Positions 1 to 8,241 of a stretch of DNA of 64,000 nt are shown piece by piece (within the stretch, counting starts at the first letter, position 1; the number at the start of each line of letters is the position of its first letter). The notes beneath the pieces were generated by a model. That model did no database searches, had not been told where the DNA came from, and saw only the letters and a program-made list of their open reading frames with translations. The position numbers and the translations under genes were made by a program. The stretch is from Glycomyces albidus (lineage in GTDB: Bacteria; Actinomycetota; Actinomycetes; Mycobacteriales; Micromonosporaceae): contig NZ_WIAO01000004.1 in NCBI RefSeq assembly GCF_009451885.1, positions 1 to 64,000 on the forward strand. The letters are read 5' to 3'.

Positions 1-2265
1 CCGCAGCCGGGAACCGCGGCGCTGTCGCCGCCGAGCATGACCGCGCCCGTCGGGCCGCCGCAGGCGCCGCCCGCGCAGCACGCGGCGTCGGCGCAGCAAG
101 TGGCGCAGTCGCAGCAGGTGGTGCCCGCGAACGCGGTCGTGTCGCCGCCGCCCGCGCCGTACCGGGCCCCGGCCGCGCCGCTGCCGCAGCCGATCACCGG
201 GCCGGTGACCCGCTCGACCACGACCAGCGCCCGCCAGCGCGGGGGCCTGTCCGACATGCCGCCGGTGCCGCCGCGCGACCCCGCCGAGGCGGTCATGGCG
301 AACCCGCAGGTGCCCGAGCACAAGCGGTTCTGCTCCAAGTGCGGCAAGCCCGTGGGGCGCCCGCAGGCGGGCCGCGCCGGGCGCGTGGAGGGCTTCTGCC
401 CGTACTGCCGCTCCAGGTACTGGTTCACGCCCTCGCTGAGCCCCGGGGACCTCCTGTCGGACCGGTACGAGGTGCTCGGCGCGATCGCGCACGGCGGCCT
501 CGGCTGGATCTACCTCGCGAACGACAAGAACTTCGCCGACGACCTCACCCAGCGGTGGGTGGTCATCAAGGGCCTCATCAACACCTCCGACGAGGACGCG
601 ATCGAGGCGGCGATCAACGAGCGGCGGTTCCTGGTCGGGATCGACCACCCGAACGTGGTCGACATCCACGACTTCGTGACCGCCGCGGACCCGCGCTCGG
701 GCCAGCTCCAGTCGTACATCGTCATGGAGTACATCGCCGGGAAGTCCCTGCGGGACATCCGGGACGCCGTCGACGAGAACGGGGAGCGCAGGCCGCTGCC
801 GCTGGAGCAGGTGCTGACCTACACCGCCGAGCTCCTGCCGGCGTTCAGCTACCTGCACGACCGGGGCCTGCTGTTCTGCGACTTCAAGCCCGACAACGTG
901 ATCCACGTCGAGACCTGGCTCAAGCTCATCGACCTCGGGGCCGTGCGGCACGTCGACGACATGGAGTCGGCGATCTACGGGACGCCCGGGTACTCGGTGC
1001 CGAACGACGAGATCCTCTCGGTCGGCCCGTCGGTGACCTCGGACCTGTACACGATCGGCCGCTCGATGGCCGTGCTGGCCCTGGACTTCAAGGGGTTCAC
1101 CAGCACCTACCGGGACAAGCTGCCGCCGGCGTCGGAGGCGCCGCAGTTCGCCGAGTTCGGGTCGTTCCACCGGCTGCTGCTGCGCGCCTGCCACATCGAG
1201 CCGCGCTCGCGGTTCCAGGACGCCGACGACATGCGCACCCAGGTCCGCGGGGTCCTCCAGGAGGTCCAGTCGGTGCAGCGCGGCGAGCCGCGGTTCGAGC
1301 CGTCGACGCTGTTCACCGGCGAGCAGTCGGTGTTCGGCGAACCGGACGTCGAGTACGACGTCCACGCCGTCGGGGACCCGTTCGACGTCGCGCACTCGCT
1401 GCCGACGCCGATGGTGGACCTCGCCGACCCGATGGCCGCATTCCTGGCGACCCAGCAGGCCACTGACGTGAACGGCATCCTCGCTGAGCTGAACTCGGCG
1501 CCGCAGCAGACCCCTGAGGTGCAGCTGCGGCGGGTGCGGACCCTCGTGAACGCCGGCGAGCTGCACCAGGCCGCGGCGGTGCTGGACCAGTTCGCGCAGC
1601 GCGAGGGCAACACGTGGCAGGTGACGTGGATGCGGGGCATCATCTCGCTCCTGGCCGCCGACTTCGCCACGGCCGCAGCGCATTTCGACGCGGTCTACTC
1701 GCACCTGCCCGGAGAGCTGGCGCCGCGCCTGGCGCTCGCCGCGTGCGCCGAGCTCGCCGGCCGGGCCGACCTGGCGCTGCCGCACTACACGCGGATCTGG
1801 ACCTGCGACCACCGGTTCGTGTCCGCCGCGTACGGGCGGGCGCGCCTGCTCGACCTCGAAGGCAACTCGACCGACGCGATCACGACGCTGCACCAGGTCC
1901 CGAAGACCTCGGCGCAGTACGGGATCGCGCAGACCGCGGCGATCCAGACGGCGCTGCACTCGCGCACCGCGCCGCCGTCGCTGCTGGACCTGCACCACAT
2001 GGCGGGGCGCCTGGACGAGCTCAAGCTCGAGCCGCGGCGCCGGCACCTGGTCTCGACCAGGATCCTGCACCTGGCGCTCGACACGGTCGCGCGCACCGGG
2101 CCCGCGGCCGAGCCGCCGATCTTCGGGGCCCGCCCCGAGGAGCGCGAGCTGCGCCTGGCGCTGGAGCGGTCCTACCGGGACCTCGCCCACGCCTGCACCC
2201 GCCGGGAGGACCAGGTGTACTACTTCGACCTGGCCAACCGCCACCGCCCCCGCACGATGCTGTAG
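1..2265 (+). CDS. pknG: PknG-like serine/threonine protein kinase (5' partial)
   Basis: The reading frame is open from base 1, with Pro/Ala-rich codons before the ATG at 37 and no ribosome site in front of it, so the true start lies left of the window; 754 residues are visible. Counting from the ATG at 37, a disordered Pro/Ala/Gln-rich head is followed near residue 98 by a rubredoxin-like zinc ribbon (FCSKCG ... FCPYC), a kinase domain at about 140-410 (RYEVLGAIAHGGLGWIYLA, lysine in VVIKG, FCDFKPDNV as catalytic loop, LIDLGAV in place of DFG) and a C-terminal TPR-like helical region (about 480-740). Order and motifs are those of PknG, which in other actinobacteria controls glutamate/2-oxoglutarate metabolism through FHA proteins. 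It is followed 12 bases later by a phosphatase and then an FHA protein, a likely signalling operon. Confidence 0.93.
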   Translation, partial: PQPGTAALSPPSMTAPVGPPQAPPAQHAASAQQVAQSQQVVPANAVVSPPPAPYRAPAAPLPQPITGPVTRSTTTSARQRGGLSDMPPVPPRDPAEAVMANPQVPEHKRFCSKCGKPVGRPQAGRAGRVEGFCPYCRSRYWFTPSLSPGDLLSDRYEVLGAIAHGGLGWIYLANDKNFADDLTQRWVVIKGLINTSDEDAIEAAINERRFLVGIDHPNVVDIHDFVTAADPRSGQLQSYIVMEYIAGKSLRDIRDAVDENGERRPLPLEQVLTYTAELLPAFSYLHDRGLLFCDFKPDNVIHVETWLKLIDLGAVRHVDDMESAIYGTPGYSVPNDEILSVGPSVTSDLYTIGRSMAVLALDFKGFTSTYRDKLPPASEAPQFAEFGSFHRLLLRACHIEPRSRFQDADDMRTQVRGVLQEVQSVQRGEPRFEPSTLFTGEQSVFGEPDVEYDVHAVGDPFDVAHSLPTPMVDLADPMAAFLATQQATDVNGILAELNSAPQQTPEVQLRRVRTLVNAGELHQAAAVLDQFAQREGNTWQVTWMRGIISLLAADFATAAAHFDAVYSHLPGELAPRLALAACAELAGRADLALPHYTRIWTCDHRFVSAAYGRARLLDLEGNSTDAITTLHQVPKTSAQYGIAQTAAIQTALHSRTAPPSLLDLHHMAGRLDELKLEPRRRHLVSTRILHLALDTVARTGPAAEPPIFGARPEERELRLALERSYRDLAHACTRREDQVYYFDLANRHRPRTML

Positions 2266-2277
2266 CGAAGGAGCCGT

Positions 2278-3345
2278 ATGCAGCCCTCACCGACCATGGG
2301 CGCCGCGAAGCGTTGCACCGCTTGCGGACTGCCGGCAGACCTCGGCCGTTTCTGCGAGGACTGCGGCGGGGAACTGGAGGAGTTCGAAGTCCCCGCCGAA
2401 TCCGTCACGTGGCGGTCCTCGGCCGCGGCCGAGGAGAACCCGAACCACCCCGGGGGCTCCGACGACCACCTGTCGTTCGAGATGCCGGGGATCGGCGCGG
2501 CGACGGACGTCGGGAAGCGCCACCACTACAACCAGGACTCGATCGCGATCGCACTGGCCGAGGACGGCCGCAAGATCGCGGTGGTGTGCGACGGCGTCTC
2601 GGGCGCCTCGGACTCCGAGCGCGCTTCACTCGCAGGGGTGGAAGCGGCCGTGACGGAGATCCGTTCCGCGCTGGGCGAAGGGCTCTCGGCGGAGGACGCG
2701 TCGCGTCGCGGGGTGGGCGCGGCCCACTCGGCGGTGGCGGCGGTCGGCAAGCAGTACCCGAACTCGCCGCCGTCGTCGACGTACGTCTCGGCGGTGGTCG
2801 AGGGGAACCAGGCGGTGCTGTGCTGGGTGGGCGATTCGCGAGCGTACTGGGCCGGCGAGAAGGAGGCCCGGTGCCTGACGGTGGACGACACCATCCAGGC
2901 CCGGCTTGAGTACCAGGGCGTGGACCCGTCGGACGAGCGGTACCGGAATCCGTATGCGAAAGCCCTGCTGGCGTGGCTCGGAGCGGATGCGCCGACGCTG
3001 AACCCGAACCTCCTCCGCGTGGATCTGGGCGGCGGGCATGTCGTAGTGTGCAGCGATGGTCTGTCGCGTTATTTCAATGACGATCATGACCTTCTGCCAC
3101 TGCCGGACGGCAGTGTTGGCGAGAAGGCGGTAGCGTTGACACGACAAGCGCTCGCCAACGGCGGGCATGACAACATCAGTGTCGCGGTGGTGGAACTCGA
3201 ATCCCCCGGCTCGGCCCAGGTCGACGAACGCGTGCGCGAGCACGCCGGCCAGGACGGACCGGACGGGCAGAACGGGCCCGCCCCGCTGCTTGATGTCGTC
3301 AGCGAGGCCGAGTACACCCAAATGCTTGGAGGGGGACGACCTTGA
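2278..3345 (+). CDS. PP2C-family protein phosphatase with N-terminal zinc ribbon
   Basis: A 355-residue protein. Residues about 12-35 form a short zinc ribbon (CTACG ... CEDCG). From about residue 65 it is a PP2C/PPM metal-dependent Ser/Thr phosphatase: [38 protein letters not shown] and [11 protein letters not shown] carry the aspartates that bind the two metal ions. No membrane segment, so cytosolic. The ATG at 2278 follows GAAGGAG at a good distance. It lies 12 bases after the PknG-like kinase and its stop overlaps the TTG start of the FHA gene, so the three are probably co-translated and the phosphatase probably reverses phosphorylation by the kinase. The partner assignment is inference from context. 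Confidence 0.92.
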   Translation: MQPSPTMGAAKRCTACGLPADLGRFCEDCGGELEEFEVPAESVTWRSSAAAEENPNHPGGSDDHLSFEMPGIGAATDVGKRHHYNQDSIAIALAEDGRKIAVVCDGVSGASDSERASLAGVEAAVTEIRSALGEGLSAEDASRRGVGAAHSAVAAVGKQYPNSPPSSTYVSAVVEGNQAVLCWVGDSRAYWAGEKEARCLTVDDTIQARLEYQGVDPSDERYRNPYAKALLAWLGADAPTLNPNLLRVDLGGGHVVVCSDGLSRYFNDDHDLLPLPDGSVGEKAVALTRQALANGGHDNISVAVVELESPGSAQVDERVREHAGQDGPDGQNGPAPLLDVVSEAEYTQMLGGGRP

Positions 3346-4499
3346 CCTACCAGCCGACCTACGGCGGTGCCCCACAGCCGGGCGGGTACCAGTGCGCGTG
3401 CGGGGCGTTCCCGCAGGCACAGTTCTGCGAGCAGTGCGGGACCCCCAACCCGGCGTGGCAGCAAGGCCAGCCTCCGCAGTCCCCTGCCGCGTTCGGACAG
3501 GGCTACCCGTCGAACGACCCGTACGGGCAGCCCGACCCGTACGGACAGCAGCCGCAGCAGCCCGGGTACGGGCAGGACCCGTACGGGCAACCGCAGCAGC
3601 AGGACCCTTATGGTCAGCCGCAGCAGGGCTACGGCCAGGACCCGTACGGGCAGCAGCAGCCCGGCGGGTACGGCCAGCAGGACCCGTACGGACAGCCGCA
3701 GCAGCAGGGCTACGGGCAGGACCCTTATGGTCAGCCGCAGCAGGGCTACGGGCAGGACCCGTACGGCCAACCGCAGCCGCAGGACCCGTATGGACAGCCG
3801 CAGCAGCCCGGGTACGGCCAGGACCCGTACGGGCAGCCGTCGCAGCCGCAGGACCCGTACGGCCAGCCGCAGCAGGACCCGTACGGGCAGCAGCCCGGCG
3901 GGTACGGGCAGGACCCGTACGCGCAGCAGTCGTACGCGCCGACCTCGGCTCCGCCCGGACCGCCTCCGGGGGTCCCGGCCGCGCCGTTCGGCGCCCCGAC
4001 CTCCGCGCCGCCCTCGACGGGCACCGGCGGGTTCTCGATGCCGGACGCGCAGCCGAGCGACCTCGCGTCGAACTACGCGCCTCCCGGCCAGGCGGCCACC
4101 CGCTGGGGTGTCGCCGTGACCGCGGACCAGGGCTACTTCAACAAGGTCGCGGCCTCGGACGGGGCCTCGCAGCTCCAGTACCCGTCGTTCGCGAAGCCGC
4201 GCCGCTTCCCGCTCGACAAGAGCGACCTGACGATCGGCCGCTACAGCGCCAAGCGGGGCATCACCCCGGACATCGACCTGTCGGGCGACGTCGCGGACCC
4301 GGGCGTGAGCGCGCAGCACGCGCGGCTGTACGCCAAGCCGGACGGCTCGTGGACGATCATGGACGTCGGCTCCTCGAACGGCACGTTCCTCAACGGCTCG
4401 GACGAGCCGCTGGCGCCGAACGTGGAGTTCCCGGTCGGGGACGGCACCTACATCAACATCGGCGCGTGGACGCGCCTGACGATCCACTACGAGGGTTAA
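3342..4499 (+). CDS. FHA-domain protein with zinc ribbon and PYGQ repeats
   Basis: A 385-residue protein starting with TTG at 3342, overlapping the phosphatase stop; a strong GGAGG at about 3328-3332 supports this start. Residues about 14-40 hold a zinc ribbon (CACG ... CEQCG). Residues about 48-200 are a low-complexity run of Gln-Asp-Pro-Tyr-Gly-Gln units, and a Pro/Ala linker follows. The last 100 residues are an FHA phosphothreonine-binding domain with the expected GR, VSAQHA and SSNGTFLNG motifs. In the PknG pathway of other actinobacteria an FHA protein (GarA/OdhI) is the kinase substrate, but those are short proteins; here the FHA domain sits on a long disordered arm. Likely a scaffold or substrate for the upstream kinase and phosphatase (inference). 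Confidence 0.92.
   Translation: MTYQPTYGGAPQPGGYQCACGAFPQAQFCEQCGTPNPAWQQGQPPQSPAAFGQGYPSNDPYGQPDPYGQQPQQPGYGQDPYGQPQQQDPYGQPQQGYGQDPYGQQQPGGYGQQDPYGQPQQQGYGQDPYGQPQQGYGQDPYGQPQPQDPYGQPQQPGYGQDPYGQPSQPQDPYGQPQQDPYGQQPGGYGQDPYAQQSYAPTSAPPGPPPGVPAAPFGAPTSAPPSTGTGGFSMPDAQPSDLASNYAPPGQAATRWGVAVTADQGYFNKVAASDGASQLQYPSFAKPRRFPLDKSDLTIGRYSAKRGITPDIDLSGDVADPGVSAQHARLYAKPDGSWTIMDVGSSNGTFLNGSDEPLAPNVEFPVGDGTYINIGAWTRLTIHYEG
3517..3930 (+). repeat. In-frame tandem repeat encoding Gln-Asp-Pro-Tyr-Gly-Gln units
   Basis: Imperfect repeats built on the core CAGGACCCGTACGGGCAG, with variants such as GACCCTTATGGTCAG, run through the middle of the FHA gene. They encode alternating PYGQ, QQ and PGYGQ units, roughly a dozen or more copies. 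The synonymous differences between copies suggest selection on the peptide rather than very recent slippage, although some neighbouring copies are nearly identical. Such Tyr/Gln/Gly-rich tracts are disordered. Confidence 0.85.
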
Positions 4500-4505
4500 A
4501 GCGCA

Positions 4506-4541
4506 GCGAAAGGGCCGGGTCTCGCGACCCGGCCCTTTCGC
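4506..4541. terminator. Bidirectional terminator hairpin
   Basis: A perfect 16-bp stem (GCGAAAGGGCCGGGTC pairing with 4526-4541) closes on a 4-base TCGC loop. It lies between the end of the FHA gene and the end of the convergent hydrolase gene, and A- and T-rich stem ends suit both directions. Confidence 0.85.
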
Positions 4542-4551
4542 GTCGTCCGGT

Positions 4552-5457
4552 TCAGTTCCGCAGGAACGCGGCGACCCGGCTGCTGACGGCCGGGCTGACG
4601 AGGATCTTCCGGTGGCCCATGCCCTCGGTGGCCATGAGCTCGGCGTTCGGCCAGGCGGCGGCGAGCGCCTCGCCGTGGCGGAACGGGTTGGGGCGGTCGC
4701 GGCGGTCGTGGACGATGAGCGCGGGCGATTCGATCTCGAGGCCCCGCAGGGAGAAGTCGTCGAGCTTGACGCCGGCCTTGGCCTCGCCGAGGGGCGCCAG
4801 GCGGTCCATGATGCGCGGGCCCACGGGCACGATCGCGCCGATCGTGTCCCGGAAGCCCTCCTTGCCGCCGATGAACGGCGCGAGCATCGCCAGGCGGACG
4901 CCTTTGAGCTCCACGTCGTTCATGAGCAGGCCGTGGACGGCGCTGAGGCAGCCCATGGAGTGGCCGACGACCGCGTACGGGGCGCCGAACTTGCCGTAGA
5001 CGACGCTCATGGCCTCGACGAGGTGGACGCCGTTGGCGTGCCGGTCGCCCCACGGGCCGGGCCCTGAGTTGCCGTGGCTGGGGGCGTCGAAGGCGACCAC
5101 GCGGAAGCCGGAGGCGACGAGGTTCGCGGCGATGAACGTGAAGTCGCCGGTGGACCCGCCCCAGCCGTGGACGAGGTAGACGAGGGGGCGGTCGCCGGGG
5201 GTGTCGGGGGCCCAGTCGTACCCCCAGAGGGTGGTGCCGAGGCAGTCGAGTTCGAAGACGGTCGAGCCGGCGGGGGCCTCGCCGCGCAGGCGCTTGTCGG
5301 GGCCGGCGGGGAGCCGGAACCACATCTCGGACAGGAACTTCGCGGCAGGGCCGGGGGCGATGTGCTCGGCGGCGGTGAAGGCGGAGCGGAGATACCAAGG
5401 AGCACGAACGGTCGTGCTTTTCTTTTTCGAGGCGGTGCTCGGGGTGGTGGACGCCAT
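4552..5457 (-). CDS. Alpha/beta hydrolase
   Basis: A 301-residue alpha/beta hydrolase. LVYLVHGWGGSTGDF gives the oxyanion-hole HGWG, VVGHSMGCLSA is the nucleophile elbow GHSMG with the catalytic serine, and the C-terminal EGMGHRKI supplies the histidine; DRRDRPNPF probably precedes the acidic residue. No secretion signal; the N-terminal 35 residues are Thr/Ser/Lys-rich. The ATG at 5457 was chosen because it lies 20 bases after the stop of the TetR gene; an upstream in-frame ATG at 5520 would overlap that gene by 43 bases. The substrate cannot be told from the sequence. Probably co-transcribed with and controlled by the neighbouring TetR regulator. Confidence 0.85.
   Translation of the reverse strand: MASTTPSTASKKKSTTVRAPWYLRSAFTAAEHIAPGPAAKFLSEMWFRLPAGPDKRLRGEAPAGSTVFELDCLGTTLWGYDWAPDTPGDRPLVYLVHGWGGSTGDFTFIAANLVASGFRVVAFDAPSHGNSGPGPWGDRHANGVHLVEAMSVVYGKFGAPYAVVGHSMGCLSAVHGLLMNDVELKGVRLAMLAPFIGGKEGFRDTIGAIVPVGPRIMDRLAPLGEAKAGVKLDDFSLRGLEIESPALIVHDRRDRPNPFRHGEALAAAWPNAELMATEGMGHRKILVSPAVSSRVAAFLRN
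5401..5418. promoter_or_regulatory. Palindrome inside the hydrolase gene, possible second TetR site
   Basis: AGCACGAACGGTCGTGCT is a perfect 7-bp inverted repeat (AGCACGA/TCGTGCT) around a 4-base centre, within codons about 14-20 of the hydrolase. Its half-sites match the palindrome in front of the tetR gene at 6071, but the spacing is four bases wider. It may be a downstream operator, or coincidence in GC-rich coding DNA. Confidence 0.4.
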
Positions 5458-5477
5458 GGGTGCGTTGGCCTTCCTGG

Positions 5478-6059
5478 TTATGTTCGGTGGCTGTCGATCA
5501 GCCGGTGGAACGCCGCCCAAGCGCGGTCGGCGGCGTCGGGATAGGACAGGATGCGGCTCATCCAGTTGTAGGACAGCAGGACGCCGAAGACCTCCTGCGC
5601 CACCTGGAAGACGTCGGTGTCTTCGGCGAGTTCGCCCTCGGCCACCGCCGTCGCGGCGATGCGGGCGAGGGAGTCGAGCAGCAGGCGCTGCTCGGCCACC
5701 ATGCGGTCGTGCACGGGTCCGGGCAGGTCGTCGAACTCGGCCGCGGCCGCCAGGAACAGGCAGCCGCCGGGCCGGGAGTACCAGTCCATCCAGTTCTCGA
5801 CCAGGGCCTGGAGGCGGGTGATCCCGCGCGGCTTGGCCAGCGCGGGCCGGAAGACCTCATCGGAGAACTGCTCGGCGTTGCGCTCCATGCAGGCGAGCTG
5901 GAGGGCTTCCTTGGACTTGAAGTGGGCGTACACACCGGACTTGGACATGTCGGCGGCCGCGGCGAGCGACCCGATGGTCACCCCGGACAGGCCGGAGTAC
6001 CGGGCCATCCGGATCGCCACGTCGAGGATGGCCTGCCTGGTGAGTTCGCCTTTGCGCAC
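5478..6059 (-). CDS. TetR/AcrR-family transcriptional regulator
   Basis: A 193-residue regulator with a GTG start at 6059. Residues 1-50 form the TetR helix-turn-helix (ILDVAIRMARYSGLSGVTIG followed by SLAAAADMSKSGVYAHFKSKE); the rest is the helical ligand-binding/dimerisation domain, with CLFLAAAAEFDDLPGPVHD typical of the TetR_C_16/YcdC-like group. The next gene in the same direction encodes an alpha/beta hydrolase 20 bases on, making a two-gene operon. A palindrome at 6071-6084 overlaps a plausible -10 (TATTTT on the minus strand, 6066-6071), which suggests autorepression. The ligand is unknown. Confidence 0.92.
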   Translation of the reverse strand: MRKGELTRQAILDVAIRMARYSGLSGVTIGSLAAAADMSKSGVYAHFKSKEALQLACMERNAEQFSDEVFRPALAKPRGITRLQALVENWMDWYSRPGGCLFLAAAAEFDDLPGPVHDRMVAEQRLLLDSLARIAATAVAEGELAEDTDVFQVAQEVFGVLLSYNWMSRILSYPDAADRAWAAFHRLIDSHRT

Positions 6060-6070
6060 CTCGTCAAAAT

Positions 6071-6084
6071 AGCACGACCGTGCT
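6071..6084. promoter_or_regulatory. Probable TetR operator
   Basis: AGCACGACCGTGCT is a 6-bp inverted repeat around AC, 12-25 bases in front of the tetR GTG start and touching a minus-strand -10-like TATTTT. Position and symmetry fit an autoregulatory operator. Confidence 0.6.
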
Positions 6085-6099
6085 TGAAAAAGCCAGACG

Positions 6100-8076
6100 T
6101 CAGGCGTACGAGTACACCGCCGTCGTGAACTCCACGGTCATCCAGTTCGAGGTGGTCTCCGCCGACACGGACGTGACCTCGGCGAGCACGAGCTGGAGGT
6201 TCCCGGTGTACAGGCACAGCATCATGCCCTCGGTCAGCGGCGCCGCGCCCGGATCCCAGGGGTCGACCGTCCACTCCAGCGCCGGGTAGGTCGCGTCGAT
6301 CTCGGCCCAGCAGTCGTCCGGGGTCACCGCCGCGTCGTAGAACGTCCCGTACGCGCCGCTCGGCGTGTACAGGTAGTTCGTCAGGCCCGTGTTGGTGTCG
6401 TAGTCGATGTCGCAGGGGTTCAGGATCAGGTCGGTGTACGAGGCGGGCGCGTCGCTGGTGAGGTACTCGTAGTAGATCGACCCGGTCGTGCTGATGTCGT
6501 CGAAGTCGACCATCGTGTACTGGCAGGTGCTCGCCGAGTCGAACGTCGTGGTCAGGCTGACGGTGTAGTCGGAGTACACCTCGTTCCACTGCGCTTCGGC
6601 AGCGGGCGTGGTCGTCACGTCGGGCTCGGTCGTCGTGTCCGGGTCGTCCGGCTCGGTCGTGCCCGGGTCCGGGTCGTTCTGGGAGACCGCCGCGCTCGGG
6701 TCGTCGCCCGGGTCGTCGCCGTCGTCGGCCAGGAACCACACCAGGCCGCCGATGACGGCGATCACGAGGATCGAGGCGATCACGGTGATGCCGATCGCCG
6801 TCGCGTTCGAGGCGGGCTGCTGCGGCGGGGACGGCGGCGCGTACACCGGCTGGCCGGGGTACTGGGGCGGCGGCGCCGTGTACTGGGCCGTGGGGGGCGC
6901 GGCCGGGTACTGACCCGGGACCGGGCCCGGTGAGACGTGGCCGGTCGCGTAGCCGGGCGCCGGCGACAGCGGCGGGGCCGACGGCGGCTGGTAGGGCGCC
7001 TGCTGCGTGTACAGCGGCGGCGAGGTCACCGGGTTCGCGGGCGCCGAGACGGGCGCCGCCGAGGCCGGGTACACCGAGGGCGGCGCCGCGCCCGGCTGGT
7101 CGAACACCGACGTCGGCGCGTTCGGCGCCGCCGCGGGAGCGGCACCGGGGGCGGCACCTTCGACCAGGGTGGTCGAGACGCCGGCGTCCCCCAGGAGGCT
7201 CGAGAGCTGCCAGCGCTGGCGCTCGGCGAGGACGTTGACCGAGTCGGGCCAGGGTCGCGTGGAGGGCGCCACCGGGCCGATGAGCGACATCAGCTCGGCC
7301 GGGGTCGGCCGGGCCCCGGGGAGGCGCACCAGGCAGCGCTCCACGATCGCACGCAGCCGCGGCGACAGCCCGGAGAGGTCCGGCTGCGACCGGACCACGT
7401 TGTTCAGCGTCTCCAGAGTGGAGGCCCCGGCGAAGGGGCTCGCGCCGGTGGCGGCCAGCACGAGCACCGATCCGAGCGAGAACACATCGCTGGCGGCCGA
7501 CACGGAGCCGGACTCGGCCTGCTCGGGCGACATGAACCCGGGCGTGCCGATGACGCCGCCGGTCTTGGTCAGGTTCGTGTCGGTCGCGCTGTCGACGGCG
7601 CGGGCGATGCCGAAGTCGATCACGCGCGGGCCGTCTGCGGCGAGGATCACGTTGGCGGGCTTGAGGTCCCGGTGGACCATCCCGGCCGCGTGGATCGCCG
7701 CGAGCGCGGAGGCGAGCCCGGCCGCGAGGCGCAGCACGGCGGCCTCGGGGAGCGGCCCGGAGGACTCGACGACGTCCTTCAGGTCGGGGCCGACCAGGAA
7801 CTCCGAGGCGAGCCACGGGACCGGGTCGTCGGGCCCGGCGTCGATCACCGCCGCCGTGTAGACGCCCGCGACCTGCTTGGAGGCCGCGACCTCGCGGCGG
7901 AAGCGGGCCCGGAACTCCTCGTCCTGGATGAGCGCGGCCGCGATGAGCTTGACGGCCACGGGGCGGCCGTCCGGGGCGCTGGCGAGGAACACCCGGCCCA
8001 TGGCGCCGCGGCCGAGTTCGGCGATGGTCCGGTAGGGACCGATCCGTTCGGGATCGCCGGGAGCCAAGGGCTGCAT
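6100..8076 (-). CDS. Transmembrane serine/threonine protein kinase
   Basis: A 658-residue receptor-type Hanks kinase. Residues 10-265 are the kinase domain: GRGAMGRVFLA, the lysine in VAVKLI, HRDLKPANVI, DFGIA and GTPGFMSPEQ are all present, so it should be active. Residues about 285-410 are a Pro/Ala-rich cytosolic linker, about 420-445 a single membrane segment (GITVIASILVIAVIGGLVWF), and the last 210 residues are extracellular. The outer domain starts with an Asp/Thr-rich stalk and has four cysteines (in STCQY, NPCDID, DDCWAE and MLCLY) that could form two disulfides; there are no PASTA repeats and I do not recognise the fold. GGAGG lies 6 bases before the ATG. What it senses is unknown. 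Confidence 0.9.
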   Translation of the reverse strand: MQPLAPGDPERIGPYRTIAELGRGAMGRVFLASAPDGRPVAVKLIAAALIQDEEFRARFRREVAASKQVAGVYTAAVIDAGPDDPVPWLASEFLVGPDLKDVVESSGPLPEAAVLRLAAGLASALAAIHAAGMVHRDLKPANVILAADGPRVIDFGIARAVDSATDTNLTKTGGVIGTPGFMSPEQAESGSVSAASDVFSLGSVLVLAATGASPFAGASTLETLNNVVRSQPDLSGLSPRLRAIVERCLVRLPGARPTPAELMSLIGPVAPSTRPWPDSVNVLAERQRWQLSSLLGDAGVSTTLVEGAAPGAAPAAAPNAPTSVFDQPGAAPPSVYPASAAPVSAPANPVTSPPLYTQQAPYQPPSAPPLSPAPGYATGHVSPGPVPGQYPAAPPTAQYTAPPPQYPGQPVYAPPSPPQQPASNATAIGITVIASILVIAVIGGLVWFLADDGDDPGDDPSAAVSQNDPDPGTTEPDDPDTTTEPDVTTTPAAEAQWNEVYSDYTVSLTTTFDSASTCQYTMVDFDDISTTGSIYYEYLTSDAPASYTDLILNPCDIDYDTNTGLTNYLYTPSGAYGTFYDAAVTPDDCWAEIDATYPALEWTVDPWDPGAAPLTEGMMLCLYTGNLQLVLAEVTSVSAETTSNWMTVEFTTAVYSYA

Positions 8077-8194
8077 TCGTTGCCTCCGGGGAGCGAGGGG
8101 CGGGCGGTGGCCCCATTCTATTGCCGTTGTGCCAGCGTGCAGTGGACGCGAATACGGGTGCCTTTGGGGCGCAAGCGGATCAGAACACGCGAAA

Positions 8195-8226
8195 AGGGGC
8201 CGCTCCGGAGTTCCGGAGCGGCCCCT
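8195..8226 (-). terminator. Intrinsic terminator of nrdJ
   Basis: A perfect 15-bp stem (AGGGGCCGCTCCGGA with 8212-8226) just past the nrdJ stop. Read on the minus strand it ends in CCCCTTTTC, so it has a short T run. Confidence 0.85.
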
Positions 8227-8241
8227 CTCGATCAGGCGGTG

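Noticed and set aside
3517-3930. CRISPR-like array
   Set aside because: Repeats are in frame within a gene, vary synonymously and have no unique spacers.
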